DNA of 64,000 nt from Filobasidium wieringae (lineage: Eukaryota; Basidiomycota; Tremellomycetes; Filobasidiales; Filobasidiaceae). Below are positions 51,924 to 62,842 of the stretch, piece after piece. The translations under genes were made by a program, and so were the position numbers. The DNA lies in contig BCIV01000008.1 of NCBI GenBank assembly GCA_001600055.1, positions 434,001-498,000 on the forward strand. Reading direction: 5' to 3'. The notes beneath the pieces are model-generated. The model was not told the origin of the DNA and did no database searches. It saw only the letters and a program-made list of their open reading frames with translations. Each line of letters begins with the position of its first letter. Position 1 is the first letter of the stretch.

Positions 51924-54900
51924 TTACAACCTCCGACCAGACCCAAGAGGCACCCTGTTGCGGGAGACCGATGGGTGAGTCCCCTGAGCAGGAGGTGCAC
52001 CTTGATTCCACCTTGCGATCAACGCGTTGACTGATTTCCCTTGATTTCCGGCGTTCGTATCTCCCTGCTCTTCGGTAATACTATGCGCACTCTGATTGGA
52101 GCTTCGTCTGGCCGACGGTAAAGGACGAACCGATCCTGGTTGTAACCCAGCGTTATCCATGGTCCGTTCAGCGGATTCCCTTCGAGATCCTGGTCGAGAA
52201 GATGAAGATGGCAAGAACATTGATCGACTACGGTTCAAGCCCGAAGCCCCCTCTGCCTGTTCAGTTGACATGCCAGCTTTCAACTGAACCGGTTTAGGGG
52301 CAGGTTTCGGTACAGTCTGGCCCCTACTCCTCGAACGCGAAGAGGAATCAAACTCGTCCTTTTCCAATTTAGGAGAGGCAAGGGATTCGTAGCGTGCTAC
52401 CATCTCGTTGATAGAGCTTCTTCGCGATATTGGTGCTGGCCGGCTCGGGTAACCTTCTTTCGACCGGATATCGGCAGATGCTGGCACTCGGCCAGGAGAT
52501 ACAGGGGAGAATGAAGTTGGCGGCAGATGCATGCTTTGGGGGCGGGGAGAAGATGAGCCGGTTTGACGCAGATGATCAGGCTTGTTCGGAAGAGGTCTCG
52601 GTTTTGCTGTCTTCGGGGCTGCAGATTGGATCGGTGTGGAATTTTCCGAGTCGATTACGGGAAGATCCCTCATCCCGCTCATAGTGGTCGGACTACTTGC
52701 AATAGATTGGCCGGTGCCAAACCGAGATGGCTTAGTATTGACTGGAGGTGGATTCTTCTTGCCCACGTTATTTGGCGGTAACAAAGCAGAGTACCCATAA
52801 TCATCGAAACTCGCATTATTGCCGCCCGTCAGAAGGTCCACTGGAGTTCGGCTCCGTTCTAATTTAGATGAGGTGCGAGACGTGTTCTCAGTGTTCTGAG
52901 CGGCCCGAGGTACATCAGCAATACTACGGCTTGAGTCTAATCTCTCAAACAGTGGTCGTGTTTCCTCCGATCCAGGAGAAGCTACGCCGCCTAAACCAGC
53001 AGTTGCCGAGTTTGACCCTGATGGAGGGTCGATACCGGTACTAAGACTGCCAAGCAGGTCAAAGCTGGGCTGTTTCGTCTTAGTTGAACTCATGGGCTTT
53101 ATTTCGTTGAAGGCCGTTCCTGTCACCTGCGTAGAACGAGCTGGGGGATGCTCGTCAAACGAAAGTAGCCTGGTTTGGTGGCTATCATTATTAGCCCCGC
53201 CAGTCACACTGGGCTGATGGAAAGACATCATACGAGCGTTGCTTTGTGAGCTGGATTGACGGCCGAAAGAAGGTCGTAGAGGCTGTTGCATGTGCTCAGG
53301 AGACTTTGTGATTGCTGGGACGGAGTCCATTTCCGCACGAGCCGCTAACTGTTCCACTGAAGGGAATCGATCCTCGAAAGTTGAGTTTTCGCCTTTGTCC
53401 GCCGTCTGTGATGACAAGGGAGCTGATCGATCCGCATCTTTAGGTACTGGAATATTTATCGTTCTTGAGCTAGTCGGTCGTTCGTGTGGCTTCGACGAGG
53501 TTGCAAACGCGTCTCCGAATCCTTTGGTGTCTGCCGGAGTAGAGGGGATCGGTGAGGCCGTTCGAGCCTTGACGAGTGGCTCTGGACTTGCCGATGCGAG
53601 CCTCGTACCGTCAAAACCGTCATCGAACCCACTCTGAACCGTCTGTCCAGTGCTGGGAGGACCCAAGTTGGCAGCTTCGGGTGTGAACGCGTCCCCGAAG
53701 TCTGCTGCGAACCGCTTGATATCTCGCACAAGATCGTTTTTGGGATGAGCAGAGGTCTGCAAACTGCCATTTTCACCAGTCACTTGTACCTGGACAGACG
53801 GTATTTGCGTCCGACTAGTAGGCTTATTGCTCGTCACCGGTTGCCCCGCGGAAGTAGGAGCTCCCTTAGTTGGACGACCTCGACGTTGAGGCTGTATTGA
53901 AGCAACCAGCTGTGCTTGTGTATTAGTTATCGCATCGACAGAGCCTAACAGGTCATCGGATGAACGGAAATCCAGCAGATTGCTGGCGTGTCCTGGCGCT
54001 TTTGGTGGAGATGACACTACCTGCTGAGATCGAGAGTGCATCTGCAAATGAGTCTAAGTTTGAAATAGGTAATTAGCGTCGATATACTATCGAAACAGCT
54101 GTTGTGGTGTGCTTACGTAATCTCGAGAAGACTGGGTTCCTCTCAGTTGGTGGACTTTCGCTAGAATATCGAACACGGTGGGACGTCTAGTAGGCTGCTC
54201 TACCAGCATCGATGCTGTCGAATTGATCTGATTCGTTAGCTGGATCCGTGAGCTCAGTGCGAATCCGGACTCTTACCAATCAAATGCTGTAGAACCGGCG
54301 AATAAACTGGATATGAAGGAAACGTATACTTCGCATTGACTATTGCCAATGGTCCATGCTCCTCGAATGGCGTAGTGTAGTAACACAGTTTGTACAGGAG
54401 GACACCTAAAGCCCACACGTCTGTTTCATCGAGTCATCAGCTGTAAGTTCGTTACGATCAATTTCTAATCGACGTACCTGCAGGCAAACCAACAGGCAAC
54501 CCTAAGAGTGGTTCGACCATTTCCGGACTCCTGTACTGCAAGGTAGTATGCCTGTTGAGATCGTAAGCCAGTTCTTCTGCTTCTCTCTTCGACCGAGGAG
54601 CCTGATTTGCTGGATATGTGGTTGAACCGAAATCGCAGACTTTGTATCTGAATGACGATATCGAGGAGGAGGAAGAGGAACCAGAAGGGGAGAGGGGAGT
54701 GCAAAGGATGTTCTCGATCTGTCGTCACTTGTACGTTAGCATGGGAGGCTGCGAGATGATTCGAGTCTGCTTACCTTGAGATCTCGGTGTAGAAGAGGTT
54801 GCGACAACGAGTGCATGTGAGCCACTGCCTCACACACATCGACAAATATACTCAGGATCTCATCTTCCCTTAGTCGATCTCTTAAGCGCTTGTTAAGCAG

Positions 54901-55627
54901 GTCCAGTATACCACCGCCTGTCGTAAGAATGTCATGATGGGTACGTCGGAACAGAACCGCTAAACAGACTGGCTACTAACCAGCACAGAACTCCATCAGA
55001 ATGAATACCTCCCAACCAGGACCTCCTTCTCTCCGGGATTCCAATCGTTTCATCTCGCTATCGAGGTACTCGACGATTCTGTCGTTCCCTGTCAAAGCTT
55101 TCATGACTTGAATTTCCTTTTCTGTCTCTTTCAACATGTCTGTGCCTTGATCATCGCGAAATGCGATCCGTTTCAAACAGTGCGAAGTGAGTTGGTTCGG
55201 GCCAATAGGCTGTCGAGAATGAGTAAGGTATACATGTGCATATCCTCCTAAGTACGACAAAAGTAAGGGAGAGTTTTAAGTTAGCATTGTAGCGAAAAGG
55301 CCAGGAATTTCTCATTGTCTTACCTTCACTAAGATATTTGTCCACGATCACGACCTGCTTCCCAACCCTAATCTCTTGACCAGGCCGCAGGGTACCTTTC
55401 TGTTCTACTGCTCCCGTTGGCATAGGACTATGACGAGCGGGCGGAGTTGCGAATCCCTGAGGGCTCCTCACTTGAAGGCCTGGGTTCACGTATCCGCCCA
55501 TTGGAGCATAAGCAGGAGCAGGTTGAGGTGCATAGCCAACGGGATAGTTCTGCATCCGAGGCTGCATGGTAGGATAGCCTCTCACAGCCCCTGGTGGAGG
55601 AGAGATGACCTGTGGGTATCCGGCCAT
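51924..55627 (-). CDS. Ark/Prk-type (NAK family) serine/threonine kinase
   Basis: Numb-associated kinases (yeast Ark1, Prk1, Akl1; animal AAK1, GAK) phosphorylate endocytic adaptors and regulate actin patch turnover. A Pro/Tyr/Met-rich head ([20 protein letters not shown]) precedes the kinase domain: [20 protein letters not shown] (glycine loop), [12 protein letters not shown] (catalytic Lys), [32 protein letters not shown] (HRD loop), [18 protein letters not shown] (DFG). Next come [20 protein letters not shown] and [20 protein letters not shown]. All catalytic residues are present. A Ser-rich insert ([15 protein letters not shown]) sits before DFG. The 700-residue tail (54047-51924) is disordered and contains FGDAF and DFG-like acidic-aromatic motifs that may bind endocytic proteins. 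It ends [15 protein letters not shown] then PLGSGRRL. Family secure, exact paralogue unknown. Confidence 0.92.
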
Positions 55628-56285
55628 TCTTGTGAAACGTTAGGAGTCGTGTGAATGTTGATCTGTTTGATCTAGCTGTGGTCCACGTTCGGCGTTGCCA
55701 AGGTGCTATCGTTACACGTATCAGGTCGATTGTTCGTATATCAAGCCATAAAATTCGATTTTGGTCGCCAACTAGTAGGACTGATTCCAGTCGTATACGA
55801 TCGAGATTGAGGGACAGACGTGACAGAAGATAGTAGAGTAGTGATGGCTTTGCTGCTGCAAATCTCGACACGGCTGGCCTGACTGATATCGTCGTGATCA
55901 CCGAACGAACTACGAATGACGCGTGCAGCGAGCTAGACGACCGGAAGAGCCGATGAGCCTCCGGTATGCAGCGAGACCTGCAAGCCAGGCATTCAGGTCG
56001 TCTGACAGGTCCACACCAAATCCATGCGATCAAATCGAACTGCTTCACAGATCTATAATCAGATCCTGCAAAAACAAGTGTTGGTTAGACGTATGGCGGG
56101 CCGAGATTTGAAAAAACCCGAAATGTGAAAGAAGATCGAAATAGACTATGTCGGTCCGAGTGGATATCAAGCAGGCAAGCAGGGTACAATTATCAGATTG
56201 TCCTGTCAATGAGATTCTATACAACTGATTGTTCATGATGGGAGAGCCGATCGAGCTAGTGGCATCCGTATCGTGATATGTTGCA
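55628..56285. other. Gap between the kinase and FRG1 genes
   Basis: About 660 bp: the promoter and leader of the kinase gene and the 3' end of FRG1 (both minus strand). Long minus-strand frames here (for example 55428-56048) overlap the kinase start in another frame and lack recognisable features. Nothing else is seen. Confidence 0.5.
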
Positions 56286-57583
56286 TTAACAGAATTTATC
56301 GCTGCAAACCCGGACAAATCGATCAGTTCTCTTCAAATACTGATGAAACGAGAAGACATACTGTTTCAGCTTCGACCGTCTATCTAGCATAGCCTCGCTT
56401 AGTCTTCCTTCTTTTCTTGCCTTTTTCAGATCTTTTCTGTCGGATTCGGAAACAACGGATTTTCCCAAATTCCAAGCTTGAAATTTCGCGCTGTAAACAT
56501 ATCATCGTAAGATTAGCAAGGATACAAGGCTCAGAGATGTGTATACCAAGCATGACTGACTTTCTCTCTCGCTCATCAGCCAAGGTACCGTCTTTTTCCG
56601 TCCTCCCCCCATCTGTAGTCCTCTTCTTTCCCTGAGGTCCCTCGGCCAACTCCAGCCGAGCTTTGTTGACAAATTCCCTCTGACACTTGATCCTTAATCC
56701 CTCAAACTGTCCCATCTCCTCTGAATCTGCTCTTAATTCCACCTGAGGTTTACCTAGGGTGAGTTTTTCCCGGTTTACTGAAACGGAGAGGTATTTGTCG
56801 GAAGAGGTTTTGAGGGAGAAGGTAGGGTGGATACCGTCCGTTGATGTTAGTGTTGGCACGAAGGCTTCGAGTGGACCTCGAGATGGTGTAGACGCTGATA
56901 ATACACCGGAAGTAGCTGCAGTCAAGAACGTTCCGCTATCGATCCATCATGTGGTCAGATAGGGTGATCGAGGTGTAACAGGAGATATGATTGGTGAACT
57001 CACGTGCTAGTTCTCAGCGAGACGACGTCCTCCGATCCTGATAACCGCGAGATTACCCAAACATGATTCACATCGGTAGGTTCGACGACCTGTATCGTCT
57101 CGTTCACGCTAAGTTCATCTTCTCCTTCAGGGGCGATTGGTAACGTTAAAGGTGCTGCGAACACTCGTTGCCGAGTAGGTTCGTACTGGAAGAAGACAGA
57201 AGAGGGAGTCCGTCAGTCCCATCCCTGGATAGGAACGGCTCGGTACCTGTACATACGGCTAGACACGTAGGGGGGTCAGATGGTAAGAGGATGAAAGCAG
57301 GTCCAGAGACTTCCATAGGATCCGTAGGGAAAATCCAGCCTAGAACGGAATGTCGTAGTTTATCAGCTATTTATTCGCTTGAAACATAGGCGAGTATCTT
57401 ACCATTAGGGTCTCCCTCCAACTCGGCATCTGGTCCGTCCTCTACTTCCTTATGAGACCTCTTTTTCTTCTTGGGCTTGTCTTGAGGGAACCGATGATAT
57501 CAGCTAAGCCTTGGCTTGAATGAACTAGGAGCGCACTACTCACCTCCCTTGAATTTGAGCTTCTTCGATACGATAGCTGACAT
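56286..57583 (-). CDS. FRG1: FRG1 homologue (fascin-like, nuclear/actin-bundling)
   Basis: FRG1 (FSHD region gene 1) is a conserved fascin-fold protein associated with spliceosomes and actin bundles. From ATG 57583: MSAIVSKKLKFKG with a basic, nuclear-localisation-like segment (KPKKKKRSHKEVE). GWIFPTDPMEVSGPAFILLP, VVEPTDVNHVWVISRLSGSE and the fascin-like block TFLTAATSGVLSASTPSRGP, DGIHPTFSLKTSSDKYLSVS and GQFEGLRIKCQREF follow. It closes with RKFQAWNLGKSVVSESDRKD, KARKEGRLSEAMLDRRSKLK and, after a last intron, HDKFC, matching the family ending RRSKLKADRYC. Length about 270 residues is typical. The last intron (donor GTATGT near 56359) could be missed, giving a false longer end. Confidence 0.9.
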
Positions 57584-57993
57584 CTGGTATAATTTTCCGT
57601 TTGAGATTGCTCGCTGGGATGGTTCGAGCCTGCGTCAGACCCGCCTGTCTAGATCTATCTTCAGGCTTCAAGGTCTTAGATTCATCATCAGTTGCTGAAG
57701 CTAGCTTATCAATCCAACGGTTCAGACCTGTGACTCATGCTTTGACGTGTATTTTCGAAATGATTACCTAATATCGTTTGTACGCATCATCATCGCTCGT
57801 TCAATCGACCAGGTTCACTCAACATGGTTAGAGCTCTTCAATCATCACTAATCCTCAAACAAGTATACATCAAAAAGGCGGGATAGAAAGACCCTGATAT
57901 TAGGATATTCCTTACTGAGAATCTGAATATCGATCAAAATTATTCAAGCACCTTCGACTCAAATCTACTTCAGCGATCTAAGCAAGAACCAAT
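57584..57993. other. Divergent intergenic region FRG1-UFD1
   Basis: About 410 bp between divergent genes, AT-richer than the flanking genes. It should contain both promoters. No gene or repeat recognised. Confidence 0.5.
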
Positions 57994-60123
57994 ATGAATC
58001 ACGGAAATTACGATGGTATGTCTCACCGTTCCAGCGTGGCCTCGATCCACGCATCGAGCTGATTATCATTGCTTATCAAAATTGGGATCCTATAAGATGA
58101 TGAGGACGACGAGGATCTCCCTCTCCCTGGCGGATATGGAAGAGCCGGACAAGGGGCACCCCGTGGCAATCCCGCATTCGGACAAGGAGGAATCCTCTCG
58201 CAGTTAATGGGAGGAATGGGAGGAGGCGGATATGGTGGCGGATACAGTGGAATGATGGCCAACGGGATGATGGGGTATGGAGCACCTAGCAGACCGTCGT
58301 AAGTCATCATGCCTAATTTTGGGCCATATTGCGTTGCCTAACTGAATCGTCACCCGTTATAGAGCGTTCGATGACTATTTCAAAGCGTATTCCGTTGCTT
58401 TCTTGCCTGGACCAGAACGACCAACATTAGCATATGGTGGAAAGGGTGAGTCATAACGCATCGGCTGTCAAGCCATCGTCACTTATAGTTCCTGTCCTGT
58501 AGTCATCATGCCTCCGTCTGCTCTTGCTAAACTGAGTAAGATGATATCTGCTTCAGATTGAATTGCTTAACCATAGCTAAACCTACCTTCCACGAAATAG
58601 CTAATCTCGATATTGCTTCTCCTTGGACATTTCAATTGCGAAATCCTAAGAACCCATCGGAATTACACACGCATGGAGGTGTTCTCGAATTCATCGCGGA
58701 TGAAGGATGCGTGTACTTGCCTGCTTGGGTGAGTTGAATCTCAGATCAAGTCAAGATTGACAAACAGACTGACTGAATCTATGCGAATCTCAACAGATGA
58801 TGAAACGATTAAGACTGGACGAAGGAGACCCAATTCGATTGACAGGAACTGAATTGCCTAAAGGAAAGTTGGTCAAGATTCAAGCTCAGACACCCGATTT
58901 CGTTGAAGTCTCGGATCCTAAAGCAGTGTGAGTCTCTTTCCCCAACATCTCTTACGTTTACATGTTGACCCGCTGCTGCGACTATAGGCTTGAAACCGCT
59001 CTGCGGTCATACTCGGCTCTGACCAAGAACGACATCATCGAAATCGAATACAATTCTATCCATTTCGAGCTACTGATCATGGAGACGGTTCCTGAAGGAA
59101 GTGGTATCAGTGTGATTGATACTGATTTAGAGGTGAACGATCACACCGTACCCCGAAATTGCGGAAGGAAATCTAGACTGATATCTCTGTCATGTTAGGT
59201 CGATTTCGAACGTCCTAAAGGTTATGTCACGCCTAAACGAACTTTCACACCGCTACCAACCATGGCGGATAAGCTCAAGATCGATGTCAATGAGCAAGTC
59301 TCTTCCGGGATCCCTACTCGAGCTGGATCTGTTGCTTCCTCGAAAGCCGGAACTATGGCTGGATCGTTAGGTGCAGAAAGCGCGTTTGAAAGTTTCAAGG
59401 GTTCGGGAATGGCTATGAACGGGAGGAAGAGCAAGGGCAAGGGGAAGAAGAAAGAGATCGAGGAGGTTGATCCGGATAGCAAGATCATCCGAACAGAGTG
59501 AGTTTAGTGTCTGAATCCTTGTTCAGAAGTAGGTGCCAATTTGCGGTTCTTCCTGCAGCAAATCGCGTTTCGTAACCAACGAATCGTTGGCCAACTCGGA
59601 ACGTAAAGTCCCAGCTCCTCTTGTCTTGCCTTTCGGAAAATTATTCTTTGGATATACATACAAACCTTTTGACCCATCGAAGGAGACGAAAAAGGTTGAG
59701 CCAGAGGACGGTGCTGGTGTAAGTCGGACTCCACACCATATTCCAGGCGATCTTATTACTGAAGACCTTGAGTCATTCTAGGCCAAACCTTTGCCTTCAT
59801 TTGTCGGATCTGGATCAACCCTTTCTGGCCGAGGTGGACCCGCTCGACCCGCTCCATCATCGTCTGCTGAGCCTCCTGTGAAAGAAGAAGAAGCGAAACC
59901 GGACCCATGGGCGAGTCTGAGCGGGGGATCGACCTTAAACAAGCCGAAGCCTGTACCGGCTCAGAGAGGTGTCTCCGCCGCTCAGCCTATCGAAATCGAG
60001 GATGAGGATGAGGAAGAGGAGGAGGAGGATTACGAGTATGGCGCAGCTGATTCTGGATCGGAATTCAATGGGTTTGATGACGATGATGACGATCATGATG
60101 CGATCGTTATCGATTCCGATTAA
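57994..60123 (+). CDS. UFD1: Cdc48 cofactor Ufd1
   Basis: Forms the Ufd1-Npl4 heterodimer that loads ubiquitinated substrates on Cdc48. The first exon MNHGNYD is followed by an acidic patch (DDEDDEDLPLPGG) and a Gly/Met-rich stretch (GGMGGGGYGGGYSGMM) not seen in most Ufd1 proteins. The Ufd1 domain follows: FDDYFKAYSVAFLPGPERPT, GGKVIMPPSALAKL, NPSELHTHGGVLEFIADEG (here NPKNPSELHTHGGVLEF), YLPAWMMKRLRLDEGDPIRL, LPKGKLVKIQAQTPDF, YSALTKNDIIEIEYNSIHFE and VDFERPKGYVTPKR. The tail carries regions expected to bind Npl4 and Cdc48, then Lys-rich KSKGKGKKKEIEEVDPDSKI and an extended Asp/Glu run ending DAIVIDSD. About 490 residues after splicing. NPL4 is upstream on the same strand at 39441. Very secure. 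Confidence 0.96.
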
Positions 60124-60511
60124 GGATGACAATACGGTAGAAGGAATCATATTCATATGTATAAAATACCATCGTCATATCGACGTACCCATCTGTATCT
60201 AAGTATGTTTCATGCCCCGTAACCAACCCCTTGCACCGATCGAGGAGCGACATCACCTACCCCGATGATATCAGCAGAAACCCTTTCGGAATGAGGGAGA
60301 ATGAAAGGTCAATACTCTGCACAAGTTCTCTCAACTGAAGGACAAGTTTGTTGACTTTGTGGCGCGGAAGCAAAAGATCTCGGCGATGGTTCTTCCCGTT
60401 GAACATTTCGTCTCTTGGCCAACGAAATGCTGCCCCGACGGCAGCCTCATCGAACAGATCACAACCGCTTTTCCGGTCGAGGAGATCTTACGACACGTCC
60501 AGGCTTTATTA
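60124..60511. other. Intergenic region UFD1-REB1-like
   Basis: About 390 bp with the UFD1 3' end and the promoter of the next gene. The small frames around 60348-60620 span the proposed ATG-only exon and first intron of the downstream gene and are not separate genes. Confidence 0.5.
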
Positions 60512-62721
60512 TGGTAGGTCTGCTTCAGCCACGCAAATCGCCGCAAAATGGCTTAAAGGAGATTCGTTTTAGTCGACAGATGAAACCCAAAGCAAGAAGA
60601 GGAAGAGACAGAGCGAGATAGATCCTACAGGTATCGACAAGGAAAAGCGGCAAAAGAAACAAAAGGCGCAACAGTCTCAAGTCGAAGAGGTGTCTTCACT
60701 AGATAGAAAACAGGAGAAACGGCAGCGCAAGGCCGAGAGGGCAGAACGTAGATCAAGAAAAGAAGCTCGAAGTGCTAGGCGGCTTGAAAAGAGTCAACGT
60801 CAAGAGGACCTGGCACAAGCTGCTATCGCTACCACAGTTCCAAGCACGAGTGATTCAACGACCAAGACACCTCAACTGGCCAACCTTGAGCATGTCTCAG
60901 TGCCGAATGCACATTCCACTGCGAGCGAAACTTTCAAGAAAAAGGCGAAAGACCTAGCAAAATCCGACGCAAAGAAAGCAAAGAAGCAGAAGAAACAATC
61001 AAAACCTCAGCCAGAAAAACCTGTTCCATTCAATATACCGAGTTCTAGCTCGGTCGTTATTCAGCCTGTCGCTTCTTCCAGCAAGATCGCGGAAGCCAAG
61101 GCAAAACGAAACAATCCTGAGAAAGCAAGAGCAGAGAAAAAGGCTCGACTGGCAGAACTCGACCAGAACGAACTTCTCGCTTCGACCTGGTTAAACAATG
61201 CCACTCTGAAAGAGAAAGCTGAGAAAGAAGGCAAGTCCAGTTGGTGGCAAAAAATTGTACATGCAGAGCCTGTTGACGAATCGAATCGATATAGGGTTGG
61301 AATACAAATCCGGGCAGTACACGAATACAGAAAAAAAAGCAATCGAAGAATTTCTCGCAAAGTACAAACAGGTAAATAGGATCGGCACGAGGCTAAATCA
61401 GTTCTAGCCTGATGTCTCGCTACAGCTACGTGGTATCACCGGAGAACAAATGCAGGAGATGATCGGCGCTACCGGCCGGACAGCCAGATCACGATATGGC
61501 TCGTTTTGGAAGGACGTTGGTGGGTGCATCCTGATATATCCTGATATTCAGACATACTGATTTCATTCCCATGTTCAGCGGCTGCCGTTCCGGGAAGACC
61601 ACTCCGCTCGGTACATGCCTATGTGCAACGAGCCTATGATCCTACCGCTCGGAAAGGTACTTGGATGCTCGAAGAAGACAACGAATTGCAGGCGTGCGTT
61701 ATTTGTAATCGAAGAGTTCAGTCCATTCCAGACACCTGATAAACCCTCCATTCACAGAGCGTATATGGAACTAGGGCCGCAATGGAAGCAGATTGCAGAA
61801 AGGGTCGACCGATCAGCTCTGGATTGCAAGGATCGATATACGAAGCATCTAGCATTCGCTGGAACCAAAAACACAGGCAAGTTCTAGTAAATCAAGGATC
61901 CACCAGGTCAATTGACTAAACGCGAGTCGATAGGTCCGTGGTCAGAAGACGAGACCGAACAACTTCGTTTATCCATACTAGAAGTGGCCAGTATCATGGG
62001 GATGCAGCTGGAAGATACGTCTGATGATCTGCCCTGGAACACGATTGCAACGAAAATTGGCGGGATTCGTACACCTCAACAGTGCCGTACACATTGGTAA
62101 GGCAAAAGCCTTCGGTCCGTACGATCCATGGAGAATGATTGATTGTATTGTTAAACAGGACTGATGTGGTACTTCCTAAAATCCTCACAAACAAAACGGC
62201 AAAATGGCAGCCCGAAGATTCTGTGAAACTGGTAAAACGGTCAGTATCGCAATTTTGCTGCTGTAGTCTCGCAAATGTTGAACGACGGAATTGTCTCATT
62301 GAACAGCCTCATAGAACAACACAAAGGAGACGTCAGCGAGGTCGATTGGAAGGAAGTACCCGAAATCGGATGGAACGCTAAAAGTCCGCATGTCTGTCAC
62401 AAAATGTTCAATCGGTTGGCAAAGAATGTTCCAAACTGGAAATCGGTCGAGTTCCCCAGTAAATACTCTAGGCTGGGTCGCTTTCGGACGTATTTAACGT
62501 TATACGACTTTATAGGTCTGCTAGAGCAGTTACTTAAAAAAGCACAAAACGAAGTCAAACTGAAAGTCGTCCGAGAAGAAAGCCGAAGGCACCATGTTTT
62601 GGCCCAGGCTCAGCACAGATCGGCATCAGCACTAGCTGCTACGCTATTTCACGAATCGAGGTATAAATCCAAGGAGATAATAGAGGATTCTGACCCTGAT
62701 GCTACCGATGATGAAGAATGA
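60512..62721 (+). CDS. Myb-domain DNA-binding protein, REB1/Nsi1/TTF1-like
   Basis: Reb1, Nsi1 and TTF-I bind rDNA terminators, stop RNA polymerase I and can block replication forks. The proposed first exon is only the ATG (60512-60514), then an intron (60515-60572) and STDETQSKKRKRQSEIDPTG. A very basic Lys/Arg/Glu region (RKQEKRQRKAERAERRSRKE) looks like a nuclear localisation and coiled segment. Then KKAIEEFLAKYKQ, LRGITGEQMQEMIGATG and SRYGSFWKDVAAAVPGRPLR, VHAYVQRAYDP, the first Myb-like unit. The canonical repeats follow: GTWMLEEDNELQAAYMELGP, QWKQIAERVDRSALDCKDRY and GPWSEDETEQLRLSILEVAS, LPWNTIATKIGGIRTPQQCR, THWTDVVLPKIL. The acidic end is SDPDATDDEE. The family fits Reb1-type proteins; the precise orthologue and its target site are not visible here. 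An intron near 61213 with donor GTTGGT is inferred from phase. Confidence 0.82.
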
Positions 62722-62842
62722 TAATATTACAAGTGCATGCATGACTCTTCTCGGGTCTTATACATCAATGTGTCCGTTTATCGTATGGTTCGTTACAACC
62801 CAATCAGATGCCCTTTATAACCAGTCGTTAGATCTAGTGAGT

